A DNA stretch of 64,000 nucleotides from Nitratireductor aestuarii (GCF_014641695.1 NZ_BMIF01000006.1:186001-250000), one strand, 5' to 3'. Counted from the stretch's first letter, positions 25,988-35,615 are shown. A program made the numbers and translations. Notes: generated by a model not told the origin, from the letters alone.

Positions 25988-26690
25988 GACCATGCTCGAC
26001 ATCAAGGGACTTCGGGCGGGCTATGGCGGCAAGCCGGTTCTGCAAGGCGTCGACCTTACCGTCTCAAGGGGCGAGATCGTTGCCGTGATCGGGCGCAACG
26101 GCGTCGGCAAGTCCACCCTGATGAAGACGTTGATCGGGCTGGTCGAAAGCATGGCGGGCACCATCACCTTCGGCTCGACCGAGTTGACCGGACTGACGTC
26201 ATTCCGCCGCGCCCGGCTTGGCATCGGCTATGTTCCGCAGGGCCGCGACGTCTTTCCGCGCATGTCGGTCAAAGAGAACCTGCAGGTCGGCGAGTCCATG
26301 CGCGAACGCGTCTCGCCGGACGTCTATGAGCGGATCTACGAACTGTTCCCGATCCTGAGGGAACGCGCCGGGCAGCAGGCCGGAACGATGTCGGGCGGCC
26401 AGCAGCAGCAGCTTGCCATCGGCCGCGTGCTGGTCGGCTCGCCGCAGCTTCTGCTGCTCGACGAACCATCCGAAGGCATCCAGCCGTCCATCGTTCAGGA
26501 TATCGGCCGCATCATCAGGAAGCTCAATCAGGATAGCGGCATGACGATCATGTTCGTGGAGCAGAACCTCGACATGATCCGGGCGCTCGCCCAGCGCTGC
26601 TACGTCATGGACAAGGGCCGCATCGTCGCCCACGTGACGCCGCACGAGCTGGACGACCGCGACACCATCAGAAAGTACCTGGCCGTATAG
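25980..26690 (+). CDS. Amide ABC transporter ATP-binding protein, LivF/UrtE type
   Basis: Second ATPase subunit, 236 residues. Walker A GRNGVGKST, signature MSGGQQQQLAIGR and Walker B LLLLDEPSEGIQPS are all present; the latter is typical of the LivF/UrtE group. The start overlaps the end of the preceding ATPase by 8 nt, indicating translational coupling. It completes the importer and is followed 27 nt later by the formamidase gene. Confidence 0.88.
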   Translation: MTETMLDIKGLRAGYGGKPVLQGVDLTVSRGEIVAVIGRNGVGKSTLMKTLIGLVESMAGTITFGSTELTGLTSFRRARLGIGYVPQGRDVFPRMSVKENLQVGESMRERVSPDVYERIYELFPILRERAGQQAGTMSGGQQQQLAIGRVLVGSPQLLLLDEPSEGIQPSIVQDIGRIIRKLNQDSGMTIMFVEQNLDMIRALAQRCYVMDKGRIVAHVTPHELDDRDTIRKYLAV

Positions 26691-26717
26691 GCCGCCAAAA
26701 AATGAGGAGAAAACCAG

Positions 26718-27707
26718 ATGTCTTGGCTTCAAAATTCGATCATGGCCCAACGTGCCGTGGCAAAGGGAAACGTCAATAGCGTCCACAGCATCACCGAGGC
26801 CGATCAGGGCAAGTACCACTACGTGTACGGCCCCTATGTCGAGCCGGTGCTGCGGGTCGATCCCGGCACGGAGGTCTCGGTGGAAACCCATGACGCCTTC
26901 GAGGGCGCCATCAAGAGCGAAAGCGACGTCCCAAGCCAGATCCTCAACTTCCCCTATCTGAACCCGCAGAACGGTCCGATCTACGTAAACGGCGCTGAAA
27001 AGGGCGATTGCCTTGCCGTCTATATCAAGGAGATCCGCCCACGCGGCCCGCAACCCGCGGGCACCACGTGTCTTCTTACCGAATTCGGCGGCCTCGTCGG
27101 CACCGGCGACACGGCTATTCTCAACGCTCCGTTGCCGGAACGCGTCAAGAAGGTCCATGTGGATGCCGTCAAGGGCGTGACCTGGAACGACAAGATCACC
27201 ATCCCCTACGAGCCATTCATCGGAACCATCGGCACTTCCCCGGAAATCGAAGCGATTTCGGCGCTGCAGCCGGATTATTACGGCGGCAACATGGACCTGC
27301 CTGACGTCGCGCCGGGCGCGGTCGTTTACCTGCCGGTGAATGCGCCTGGCGGACTTCTCTACCTTGGCGACTGCCACGCAAACCAGGGTGACGGCGAGCT
27401 TTGCGGTGTGGCGATCGAGCATCCCACGGTCACGACCGTGCAGATCGACCTGATCAAGAACTGGAACTTCAAATGGGTGCGGCTGGAGAACGAAAAGGTC
27501 ATCATGACCATCGGCTCAGGCCGGCCAATGGAAGATGCCGCCCGCATCGCATACCGTGAGCTGGTGCGCTGGATGGCAGCCGACTACGATTTCACGGAAC
27601 TCGACGCCTACATGCTTCTGACGCAGGTCGGTCGCGCCAGGCTGGGCAACATGGTCGACCCAAAGTATACGATCGGTGCGTCGATCCTGAAGTCATATCT
27701 GGTGTAA
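26718..27707 (+). CDS. fmdA: Acetamidase/formamidase family hydrolase (FmdA/AmdA)
   Basis: Predicted cytoplasmic hydrolysis of formamide or acetamide to ammonia and the acid. The 329-residue chain shows family segments DPGTEVSVETHDAFEG, NPQNGPIYVNGAEKGD, PYEPFIGTIGTSPE, YYGGNMDLPDV and LYLGDCHANQGDGELCG, a metal-site region. It is shorter than Methylophilus FmdA (about 400 residues). GAGGAGA precedes the ATG. It is the last gene of the amide operon and the likely reason for its existence; the amidase of Pseudomonas amiE type is not present here. Confidence 0.85.
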   Translation: MSWLQNSIMAQRAVAKGNVNSVHSITEADQGKYHYVYGPYVEPVLRVDPGTEVSVETHDAFEGAIKSESDVPSQILNFPYLNPQNGPIYVNGAEKGDCLAVYIKEIRPRGPQPAGTTCLLTEFGGLVGTGDTAILNAPLPERVKKVHVDAVKGVTWNDKITIPYEPFIGTIGTSPEIEAISALQPDYYGGNMDLPDVAPGAVVYLPVNAPGGLLYLGDCHANQGDGELCGVAIEHPTVTTVQIDLIKNWNFKWVRLENEKVIMTIGSGRPMEDAARIAYRELVRWMAADYDFTELDAYMLLTQVGRARLGNMVDPKYTIGASILKSYLV

Positions 27708-27748
27708 TGAACCTGCCTTGCAATCGAACGGCTCGTGCCATCCATGCA

Positions 27749-27766
27749 CCGGACGCTGCTGTCCGG
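27749..27766 (+). terminator. Weak stem-loop after fmdA
   Basis: CCGGAC / GTCCGG with a 6-nt loop, about 40 nt after the fmdA stop and without a T-tract. Possible end of the amide operon. No gene is evident in 27708-28007; the second part is occupied by a RIME-like repeat. Confidence 0.35.
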
Positions 27767-27907
27767 GCAGAGGGGCACGAACGTCGGTTCGTCAAGGACG
27801 CGCTCGCGTTCCTGCTGGCGCGTCGATCCGCGGCGAGCGGCTGACCTGCAACGCGCTTTACTACGATCGCCTAACCCCGATACTGCCAACCGGCGAAACT
27901 TCCTTCA

Positions 27908-28011
27908 GATCATTTCAGTGTTTCATAGGAACACCGAAATGATCCAGGGTATTGTCTTGGCGCAGGTTTCAGACGGAAAGCCGCTTCCCACTTTTCCTGG
28001 AACCGCTCTAG
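27908..28011. repeat. RIME-like intergenic repeat, copy B
   Basis: Begins with a hairpin, GATCATTTC-A-GTGTT / AACAC-C-GAAATGATC, then a TTGTCTTGGCGCAGGTTTC block, GACGGAAAGCCGCTTCC and CACTTTTCCTGGAACCGCTCTAG. Order and sequence match copy A (6851-6952) in the opposite orientation. Its outer edge supplies the TAG stop codon of the neighbouring minus-strand outer-membrane gene. Confidence 0.7.
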
Positions 28012-28913
28012 AATGTCATACCGATGCGTAGAAACGGTCCATGCAGAAGAATGTCACTGTCCACGCTGACTGATGGGTTAGAACTCGCGGGAAACGCCGT
28101 ATTGTTGCGCAGCCCCCACCACTTCTGAGCCCGATAGCCGGCAGTGATCGTCAGGCTTTCGGTTGCATGCCAGGAGAGGCCGGCCAGCGCCTCAAGATTA
28201 TAGACCGCGCGGGTGTCGCTGTAGGATTCAGTATAGGCTTCGTCCTGCCCGTCATACTGATAGCCGTATTCAGTCTTAAACCTGCCAAGGAGGATAGATC
28301 CCGACGCTTCAGCGACGAAACCGAACTGTGAGTCTCCAAGCATGGTCTCGGACTGGAAGCCAATCCTCGGGCCGATAGCCCAGCCTTCGGTATCGACCCA
28401 TTCCCTCCAGTAGTCATAGGGAGACCAATAGGTGAGCTTGTCTGAGGAATGAAGGGCCCGGATGCCAATGTGCAGGCGTGTCAACGGGTTTGCGCCGGGA
28501 TGATACCCAGCATCAAAGTCAGCAGTCTGGAACGTCAGGTTTGATTTTACCCTACCCAGTTCCCAGGGCTGATAATCTTCTGGGAACTCTCTATATTCTG
28601 AGACTTGCCGGCCTTTCAGCCACGTGCCGGTCGCCGTCATTTGCCAATCCCATTCCGGGTTGACGAGCCGACGATAGGTTGCAGCGAGGTAGAAGCCACG
28701 ATCGTCGCGTATGTTGCCAAACTTGTCGCTGTCATTGGCGTCGACAATGCCTTGATCAGCCCAGAGAATCCCACCCTCAAGCGCCACGTAGTTTGCCGCA
28801 ACGGACTGAGGCTCAGGAGCCGCTTCGTTGTAGACCATATCGGCCGCCTGAGTTGCGGATGCAGTGACTGCCAATACTGGCAATACAAGAAGCGGACTAG
28901 CTTTGAGCGACAT
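28008..28913 (-). CDS. Outer-membrane beta-barrel protein, Lpg1974-like
   Basis: A 301-residue exported protein with a signal peptide ending at TQAAD. The rest is a run of amphipathic strands with aromatic belts (for example YVALEGGILWADQG, FYLAATYRR, WDWQMTATGTWLKG) and it ends in Phe (IGMTF), the usual barrel C-terminal signal. The pattern resembles the Lpg1974/Legionella MOMP-like pore group. The ATG at 28913 is preceded by GGGGGGA; an ATG four codons earlier lacks a ribosome binding site. The stop codon lies in a RIME-like repeat, so the 3' end may have been shaped by its insertion. Possibly a porin; substrate unknown. Confidence 0.7.
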   Translation of the reverse strand: MSLKASPLLVLPVLAVTASATQAADMVYNEAAPEPQSVAANYVALEGGILWADQGIVDANDSDKFGNIRDDRGFYLAATYRRLVNPEWDWQMTATGTWLKGRQVSEYREFPEDYQPWELGRVKSNLTFQTADFDAGYHPGANPLTRLHIGIRALHSSDKLTYWSPYDYWREWVDTEGWAIGPRIGFQSETMLGDSQFGFVAEASGSILLGRFKTEYGYQYDGQDEAYTESYSDTRAVYNLEALAGLSWHATESLTITAGYRAQKWWGLRNNTAFPASSNPSVSVDSDILLHGPFLRIGMTF

Positions 28914-29105
28914 CAATCCCCCCATTTGGGTGTGTGCATGAAACTTAAGATATCAAAACGGTTGTTATGGATATACTGATTTCCTCACGAACGGTATCCC
29001 ACCGCACAAAAATTATCTGGCTAAGGGATTTTCGCGTTTTCGGCCTCGCCTTGCAGGTGATCCATAGATAATTGTCTTGCCAAATGGTGGCGATATTCAT
29101 TCGAG

Positions 29106-30893
29106 ATGCATACGATGAAAAGAAATGCCAAGTTCAAAACCATGCCGGCTACACTTGAATCATTTGGCGCCGCGCTCGACTTTTTGTCGCGTTTTGAACC
29201 GTTCTCGACCACAAATCTCGATACAATTGCCCGAGCAGTCCGCCGTCAGATACTCAACGGCGAACATGTCGTTACTTATGATGGTGATCGGATCATCGGT
29301 TATGCGGGGTGGCTCCCGACGACGCAACAATCGGGTGATGCCTGGGCGGACGACCGCGGCGAACTGGAGCCATCAGATACTGACGCAGATGCCGCCGCGC
29401 TGACCACCGTTGCGGTTGAAGACCCCACGATAACGCTGGGGCTCATGCGCGCCTGCCGGGATCTCAACCCGGGCATCAGGGTCTTTTTCAAACGCGCATA
29501 TGGCAATAGGGGCAGGGGCGCACGGAAAGCTTCCGTTCTCAACACAACCGGCAGTGCACCTGCCGAGCGCCTTGAAAAGCGTAAACCGACATCCACTGCG
29601 CCACGACCGGCAATCGCGGATGACCCTTGCCTGTTTCTTTATGCGCTGGCTGAACAGCATCCCGGCGAGACTATGCGTATACCCGTCGGTGAAACCAGTG
29701 TGGTCATCGTCCAGGATCCGGCTTTGGCCGCCCGGGTGCTTGTCGGTAACCTTGGCAACTACACCAAGAATTTCGCATCCTTTACCCCTTTTTTCGGGCG
29801 CAGCCGCCTGACCCTTGACGGCGAAGCCTGGCGGCATTCGCAGCGCATAAGCCAAAGTTTCATTGCGCCCCATGATACGGCACGCGCGCTTGCGCTCGTT
29901 GCCGGGATCTATGACGATTTCGCGGATGCTCTGCTTGCAACTGGCGGAGCCCCAACGGTCATCGACGGCTTGATCGACCGTGCGGCCGTGGCAGCGCTGA
30001 CCGAGGTTGCATTTTCAACGCCGCTTGATGTGCTTGGCAGCAGTTTTGCGGAGGATCTGCGGCCCATCATTCGCTATGCAGCGGCTCGCACCTGGGATCT
30101 TCCGGGCGTACCCTCGGGGGCAGACAGCGCAATGCTTGCCCACGCGCAATCCGCCACCGACAGAATTCGCGCGGCAATGGCAGCTCTCGTCGAGCATCGC
30201 CGCACCAGCGGGCCTGAGAATGATGCGTTGAGCGCATTGATCGCGGCTGCCGACGAAACCCAATCGGGACCGGAGGAAACGCGCATCGATCTCGCAGGCG
30301 AGTTGTTGACGCTTGTCGTGGCAGGCTCTGACACGACTTCGGCCGCACTTGGCTGGGCCTTGTCCGTACTGGCATCCGCGCCCGATTTCCAGGATCAGCT
30401 ACGTGAGGAGATCAGGGCAACCATCGGCGATCACGATCCATCAATGGCTGACTTTGATCGGATCCCGAGCCTGCGGCCGTTTATCGACGAAATCTTGCGG
30501 GTGTTTCCTCCCGTCGCCATTCTTTCGCGGTTTGCCCAAGCTTCGGACATGATCGGCAATGAAGCAATCGTGCCGGGTGACAGGGTGCTCGTCTCTGTCA
30601 TTGGACTGCACCAGAACCCGTCCGCATGGGATGCACCGCGGGAATTCCGGATCGATCGTCATGACCCACATGGTGAAGGGCGGGCTGATCGGAAGTCCAA
30701 CTTCATGGCCTTTTCAGCCGGTCCGCGAATTTGTGGCGGCGCCCGCTTTGCGCAGATCGAGATGGCCACAGCCTTGATAAAGGTATTGCGAAAGAGCCGG
30801 CTTGAACTTGCCGAGCCACTGCCATTCGCCTTCGAATGGGGCGCTTCGATGCGCAGGCGTGGTGGTCAGAAGATGAAGATAATCGCACTTTGA
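29106..30893 (+). CDS. Fusion of HlyC/GNAT-like acyltransferase-type domain and cytochrome P450
   Basis: A 595-residue protein in two parts. Residues about 15-140 resemble toxin-activating acyltransferases of the HlyC/RtxC type (ILNGEHVVTYDGDRIIGYAGW, DPTITLGLMRACRDLNPGIRVFFKR, shown in part). After a Pro/Thr-rich linker (about 141-165) comes a full P450: I-helix AGSDTTS (406-412), ExxR in EILR (462-465) and heme loop FSAGPRICGG with Cys543. No membrane anchor is seen. The reading frame is continuous with no stop between the parts. An ATG three codons later (29115) is an alternative start. No RTX toxin or redox partner gene is adjacent. The P450 part is certain; the N-terminal assignment is by pattern. 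Confidence 0.75.
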   Translation: MHTMKRNAKFKTMPATLESFGAALDFLSRFEPFSTTNLDTIARAVRRQILNGEHVVTYDGDRIIGYAGWLPTTQQSGDAWADDRGELEPSDTDADAAALTTVAVEDPTITLGLMRACRDLNPGIRVFFKRAYGNRGRGARKASVLNTTGSAPAERLEKRKPTSTAPRPAIADDPCLFLYALAEQHPGETMRIPVGETSVVIVQDPALAARVLVGNLGNYTKNFASFTPFFGRSRLTLDGEAWRHSQRISQSFIAPHDTARALALVAGIYDDFADALLATGGAPTVIDGLIDRAAVAALTEVAFSTPLDVLGSSFAEDLRPIIRYAAARTWDLPGVPSGADSAMLAHAQSATDRIRAAMAALVEHRRTSGPENDALSALIAAADETQSGPEETRIDLAGELLTLVVAGSDTTSAALGWALSVLASAPDFQDQLREEIRATIGDHDPSMADFDRIPSLRPFIDEILRVFPPVAILSRFAQASDMIGNEAIVPGDRVLVSVIGLHQNPSAWDAPREFRIDRHDPHGEGRADRKSNFMAFSAGPRICGGARFAQIEMATALIKVLRKSRLELAEPLPFAFEWGASMRRRGGQKMKIIAL

Positions 30894-30952
30894 TGGTAAC
30901 AAGAACAGGACCTTGCCCGCGTCGCTGGCGTGCGTGATCGTACCTATCAAGT

Positions 30953-31870
30953 CTATCTGCTACCTGCCATTACGAACTCGTCCTCCAGCGGCCGGCCCCG
31001 CGTGATCTTCAGCAGGAAATCAATGACGGTGCGGACCTTGGCAGGTGTACGGCGGTTTGCCGGCAGAATGATCGAGATCGGGTCGGCCTCAACTTCATAA
31101 TCCGCGAGGATCGTCACGAGACGTTCCTCCCGCAGGTCCTCGCGAAAGAGCCACCAGGTGGCCTGGGCGATGCCTATGCCATGAACGGCTGCTTCCCGCA
31201 TGATATCGCCGCTGTCCGTCACCAGTTTGCCCGATACGCGGATTGTATCGTCGTGGCCATCACAATCACGGAAATGCCAGTCCGCCCCAAAGCTGCCGAC
31301 GATGCAGCTGTGATGAATGAGATCCGCCGGCTTCTCGGGCGTGCCGTACCTTTCCAGATAGGCGGGAGAGGCGACTGTCTTTTGCGGTCCGCGCACCAGT
31401 ATGCGGCTCAGCAGCAGAGAATCCGGCAGACGTCCGGAGTGGACGACGAGATCGAAGCCGCCGTCGATGGGATTGAGCGTCGGCTTTTTGAGGCAGAGAT
31501 CGAGCAGAATGTTTGGATGCTGCTCATAAAAAGAGGGCAGGGCGGGAATGACGGTCATCCGCCCGAACGATGGTGGCACTGCCAGCCTGACCGTTCCGCT
31601 GGCCAGATGATTGGCATCCCGGACCGCAGTCTCGGCTTCCTCAAGGTCTGCCAAGATCTGCTGGCAACGCTCGAAAAACTCACTGCCGTAAGCTGTCAGA
31701 TGCGTCCGCCGGGTCGTGCGGTGGAGCAATTGCACACCCATGCCTTCCTCGAGACGGACGACGCGCTTCGTAATGCTTGAAGGAGACGTTCCCAACATCT
31801 TTGCGGCTGCGGCAAATCCACCGAGCTCGGCAACTTTAACAAAAGCAAGGATGTCCTGAAACTTACTCAC
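30953..31870 (-). CDS. LysR family transcriptional regulator
   Basis: A 305-residue regulator. The N-terminal winged helix-turn-helix (FVKVAELGGFAAAAKMLGTSPSSITKRVVRLE, about residues 10-42, shown in part) is typical of the CrgA/PtxR-like LysR group, followed by the substrate-binding domain from about residue 90 (GTVRLAVPPSFG). It is divergent from the amidohydrolase operon, with a 227-bp gap (31871-32097) that should hold the shared control region. I see no exact T-N11-A palindrome that I would call with confidence. It probably controls that operon in response to its substrate. Confidence 0.88.
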   Translation of the reverse strand: MSKFQDILAFVKVAELGGFAAAAKMLGTSPSSITKRVVRLEEGMGVQLLHRTTRRTHLTAYGSEFFERCQQILADLEEAETAVRDANHLASGTVRLAVPPSFGRMTVIPALPSFYEQHPNILLDLCLKKPTLNPIDGGFDLVVHSGRLPDSLLLSRILVRGPQKTVASPAYLERYGTPEKPADLIHHSCIVGSFGADWHFRDCDGHDDTIRVSGKLVTDSGDIMREAAVHGIGIAQATWWLFREDLREERLVTILADYEVEADPISIILPANRRTPAKVRTVIDFLLKITRGRPLEDEFVMAGSR

Positions 31871-32097
31871 CCGTGTGACCTACGCCATCTTCTTCATCAC
31901 GCTGCCCAAACCATGGGCAAAATCTACCCGGTCAAAGCGAATATCCTTCGCCAAAACGCCCTGGAGGCATAAAGCCACCGCGTAGGTAGCGAGTTTTACG
32001 TCAATTTGGAAAATGTTTATTTCTTTTTTCGGTGGTTCTCGTTCGTCGCCATCCTGTGCAGTTTGCCCGCCAGAAACTTCTATGCGCCAAGGCGGAC

Positions 32098-33588
32098 GTG
32101 ACGATAACCTGGTTCCAAAATGCCCTGTGTCTGGTCGAGGAAGGTGGCGAGCTTAGCGCGCGCCGGCTATCGATCGAGATCGACGGGCAGACGATCCGGG
32201 CACTGCACGATCCTGAAGCGGCCCCGACGCCCGGTTGTGACGTCATCGATGCTGCCGGCCTTCTCGCCGTGCCGGGGCTTGTCAACTGCCACACCCATTC
32301 GCCTGACAACCTTGCACGTGGCACTTCGCCAGATCTGCCGCTTGAGCTCTGGTCACTCACCTCGTCTGCTGCGCGCGAGGGGCGCACGTCGCGCGAGATC
32401 TACGTTTCGACTATGTTGGGCGCCATCGAGATGATGCGCAGCGGCACCACTTCCGTGCTCGATCATGTCAAGATTTCTCCTGACATCGACCTCGAAGCAC
32501 TGGACGCCGTGGCCTCCGCCTGGGCAGACAGTGGCCTGCGCGTCACCATCGCGCCCATCGTGGCAGACCGGCCGATCATCGAAACCATGCCCTTCGATGT
32601 GGACGACCTGAAGGATCTCGATCTTTCCGGATATGGCGCACGCATGCCAATGCCGGCCGCCGAGCAGATCGCGGTTGTCGAGGCGTTCCATCAGAAGTGG
32701 CATGGCACGGGCGAGGGGCGCCTCAAGGTCGCGATCGGCCCGTCCGGGCCTCAGCGCTGCTCTGACGATCTTCTGGTCCGCGCCGGCGATTTCAGCGAGC
32801 GACACGCGACCGTGCTGCACACCCATGTTCTGGAAACGCGGCTGCAGCGCGAGATGGGCTTCAGGCTCAATCCGCGAGGGATGATTTCGCATCTGGGCAG
32901 TCTTGGGCTCCTCAACAGCCGCATCAATCTCGTGCACGCGATCTGGCTCGAAGAAGACGATATCGAACGCATCGCTGAGGCTGGTGCGACCGTCGTCCAT
33001 AACCCGGTTTCAAACGCGCGCCTTGGCAGCGGCTTCTGTCCGCTGCCGCGTCTTCTGGCACACGGCGTCCGCATTGGTCTCGGCACCGACAGTGCGGCCT
33101 GCAACGACGGCGTCAACCTGCTCGAAACCGTCAAGTGGGCGGCCATACTCCACAACCTGATCGATGAGAACGAGGCGAACTGGGTGGGACCGCAGCGGGC
33201 GCTGAAGCTTGCCACCTCGGGCGGGGCCGATGTTCTGGGGCTCCACAACGCGGGACGTCTCGCGGCAGGCATGGCAGCCGACATGGTCTTCTTCAGGCTC
33301 GCTTCACCCGCCTTCTCGCCGCTCAACGATCCTGTCCGCCAGCTCGTGCTCTCGGAGACCGGCAGCGCCATCGAGCGTGTTCTGGTTAACGGCCGCGAAG
33401 TAGTGCGCAATGACCGTTCGATGCTTGTTGAAGAGGCGGGCATCTGGGCCGAGGCAGCGGAATTCGCCGAACGGAATCGTCGCGACAACCAGTCCGCGCT
33501 CGCCGCCACACACCTGCTTGAGGCACCGATCCGTAAGATGCGGACGCGCTATGGCATCAACATGCATGGAGGATGTTCATGCCACTAG
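32098..33588 (+). CDS. Amidohydrolase, TrzA/MtaD (ATZ) family
   Basis: Predicted metal-dependent deaminase or hydrolase of about 496 residues. The HxH metal motif is in NCHTHSPDN, further ligands are His in HTHVLE and LVHAIW, and the catalytic Asp in GLGTDSAACND. The C-terminal part (GRLAAGMAADMVFF) is the usual composite beta-sandwich. The start is uncertain: GTG at 32098 with a GGCGG upstream is chosen; an upstream GTG at 32032 has no ribosome binding site. The end overlaps the next gene by 10 nt. Likely substrates are deaminable heterocycles such as purine or triazine-like compounds (inference). Confidence 0.83.
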   Translation: MTITWFQNALCLVEEGGELSARRLSIEIDGQTIRALHDPEAAPTPGCDVIDAAGLLAVPGLVNCHTHSPDNLARGTSPDLPLELWSLTSSAAREGRTSREIYVSTMLGAIEMMRSGTTSVLDHVKISPDIDLEALDAVASAWADSGLRVTIAPIVADRPIIETMPFDVDDLKDLDLSGYGARMPMPAAEQIAVVEAFHQKWHGTGEGRLKVAIGPSGPQRCSDDLLVRAGDFSERHATVLHTHVLETRLQREMGFRLNPRGMISHLGSLGLLNSRINLVHAIWLEEDDIERIAEAGATVVHNPVSNARLGSGFCPLPRLLAHGVRIGLGTDSAACNDGVNLLETVKWAAILHNLIDENEANWVGPQRALKLATSGGADVLGLHNAGRLAAGMAADMVFFRLASPAFSPLNDPVRQLVLSETGSAIERVLVNGREVVRNDRSMLVEEAGIWAEAAEFAERNRRDNQSALAATHLLEAPIRKMRTRYGINMHGGCSCH

Positions 33589-35615
33589 GATGGACGAAGC
33601 AGCCGCTGCGCTTCCTGCAGCACCTCCTGCGCGAAACGGATGCGCGTGGTCTGACGGCAGAAAAGCTTGTCAACGAAATGAAGAGCGTTGGCGCGAATGC
33701 CTGCATCGCGATGGGCGGCGGCTTTTCCGCCTGGTACCCGACCAAGCTTTCCTGCCAGACGATAAATCCGCATCTTGAAGGCGACTTCCTGGGCGATTTC
33801 CTGAAGGCTGCCAAGGCCGAGAACTTCCGTGTTCTTGTTCGCATGGATATTTCCAAGGGCCGCGCAGGGGCGGAGCTTGAGAACCCGGACTGGTTCGTTC
33901 GCAAGGCAGATGGCTCCATTTCCACGGTCTGGGCCCTGCCGCAGATGTGCGCAACCGGCGATTTCTGGCAGCGCGAAGTCTTTTCCATCCTCGGCGAGAT
34001 CATGGAGAACTACCCGTCCGCAGACGGCTTCTTCTTCAACTACCTTCACGTTCCGCGCTGCCATTGCGCGCGCTGCCAGGCGACCGTGCGGGAAGCAACC
34101 GGCGCACCGGTACCTGCCGCCGGAACACGCGACCCAGCCTATGAAGAGTGGCGTGCTGACTTCCTCGTCAACTACATGAGCCGCGTCCGCGCCTTCATTC
34201 ATGAACGCAACCCTGCGGCAGCGCTGGTGCCCTATCATCACGTGCACGATGGCTGGGATGTGCGCCAGATGGCCGAGATCAGCGACATTATCGGCTCGCA
34301 GGTATCCAATCCGGTAATACCGAACCCCATCGATCCCCAGCCCATCTGGAACCTGTGGGCGGCCGAGGAGGCTCTGCTAGCCCGGTCACTGAAGCCTGAG
34401 AGTTCGCCACTCCTGATCCAGACCACATCGGCGGTTTTCGCGAGCCGCCAGGCCGCCATGCCGGCACCGCGCATGATCAACAACCTGATCCAGGCCGCAG
34501 CCCACGGCGGCAGCACCGCGCCGGCAGTCAATGGCCTTCTGGATCAGGAAGACGCACGCTTCGTGCCGGCGACGGCCTTCGTCGGCGACTATCTCGCCAG
34601 CAGAGCTGACTGGTACCGCGACCTGACGAGCCTTGCCCGTGTCGCTGTTGTGCGCTCCGAGCCCTCGCGTTTGTGGGGCCGCGACGGTGGCCGCATGGAT
34701 GGTGCTGCCGACCAATCGGGTCACATCGCCGAGTACCGGGGGCTGTGCGAGCTACTGAGCGATCTCCGCCATCCCTATGACCTGATCCTCTCGCCGGGCT
34801 TCTCGCTCGAAGAGCTGCAGCGCTATGAACTGGTGGTCCTGCCCGGCGTTACCTGCCTTTCCGATGACGAAGCAGCCGTAATCGACGCTTATGTCGAAGG
34901 CGGAGGCCGCATTCTGGTCACGGGCGAATTTGCTTCTTCCGATGGTCATGGAAACCGGCGAGACCGGCCTGCAACACGCGCTCTCCCGGCCTTGCCGGGT
35001 GAGGGGCGGTCCGCCGTCGGGGCTTACTTCGCCCTTGCCGACGCAGGACTGAAAGCTGCCCTTCAAGAAGCGCCCCGCATCGCCGCGGCGGGTACCTTCT
35101 GGGCTCCCTTCGGCGAGGCTGAAGGCGACCTGCGCATCATCGGCCCCTTCGTCAACAATGCACCTGAATTCACGACTGTTGAAGGTGACGGCGTTGAGCC
35201 GGGGTTGATCAAGCGCGCATTTGGCGCGGGCCATGCCACCTGGCTGCCATGGCAGATTGGAGCGCTCTACCACCGCTTCATGATGCCGGACTATCGCGCC
35301 GTGGCCGCGTATCTCATCAACCAGGAAATCGGCCAGCCGCCAGTGGAAACAACGGCGCCGCTGGCGGTGGAGACGATCCTCTACAGGCATCCAGACGGAA
35401 TGGTGCTGCATTTCCTGAACCGCGCCGCTACCCAGACGAAGGGCCTGACAGAATTGACGCCGCTCGCCGGCTTCGAGTTCTCCGTTGCCGGCAATGTAGA
35501 AGCGGCACTTTCGCTTACTGACAACAAGAGGCTGCCCATCAGACGGGCTGGCCAGAAAGTGATCTTCAGCCTCGATCGGCTGGATCATTTCGCAGCGATC
35601 GCACTGGTCTCATGA
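33579..35615 (+). CDS. GHL6-type glycoside hydrolase-like protein with beta-galactosidase trimerisation-type domain
   Basis: A 678-residue protein without signal peptide. The N-terminal half (about 1-330) looks like the GHL6 family of putative TIM-barrel glycosidases (KLVNEMKSVGANACIAMGGG, PSADGFFFNYLHVPRCHCARCQ, both in part). A Cys-rich CHCARC motif at about residues 160-165 is typical of this group. The middle (about 380-560) matches the GATase-like trimerisation domain of GH42 enzymes (YELVVLPGVTCLSDDEAAVIDAYVEGGGRILVTGE, in part). The ATG at 33579 follows GGAGG by 6 nt. No enzyme activity is proven for this family; a role in cleaving a glycosylated compound imported by the same operon is inferred. 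Confidence 0.7.
   Translation: MPLGWTKQPLRFLQHLLRETDARGLTAEKLVNEMKSVGANACIAMGGGFSAWYPTKLSCQTINPHLEGDFLGDFLKAAKAENFRVLVRMDISKGRAGAELENPDWFVRKADGSISTVWALPQMCATGDFWQREVFSILGEIMENYPSADGFFFNYLHVPRCHCARCQATVREATGAPVPAAGTRDPAYEEWRADFLVNYMSRVRAFIHERNPAAALVPYHHVHDGWDVRQMAEISDIIGSQVSNPVIPNPIDPQPIWNLWAAEEALLARSLKPESSPLLIQTTSAVFASRQAAMPAPRMINNLIQAAAHGGSTAPAVNGLLDQEDARFVPATAFVGDYLASRADWYRDLTSLARVAVVRSEPSRLWGRDGGRMDGAADQSGHIAEYRGLCELLSDLRHPYDLILSPGFSLEELQRYELVVLPGVTCLSDDEAAVIDAYVEGGGRILVTGEFASSDGHGNRRDRPATRALPALPGEGRSAVGAYFALADAGLKAALQEAPRIAAAGTFWAPFGEAEGDLRIIGPFVNNAPEFTTVEGDGVEPGLIKRAFGAGHATWLPWQIGALYHRFMMPDYRAVAAYLINQEIGQPPVETTAPLAVETILYRHPDGMVLHFLNRAATQTKGLTELTPLAGFEFSVAGNVEAALSLTDNKRLPIRRAGQKVIFSLDRLDHFAAIALVS

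Noticed and set aside
26199-27422. 407-codon minus-strand frame opposite the ATPase and formamidase genes
   Set aside because: Spans two well-supported plus-strand genes in an operon; an antisense artefact of high GC content.
31871-32097. LysR binding site in the divergent gap
   Set aside because: No convincing T-N11-A palindrome could be picked out by eye.
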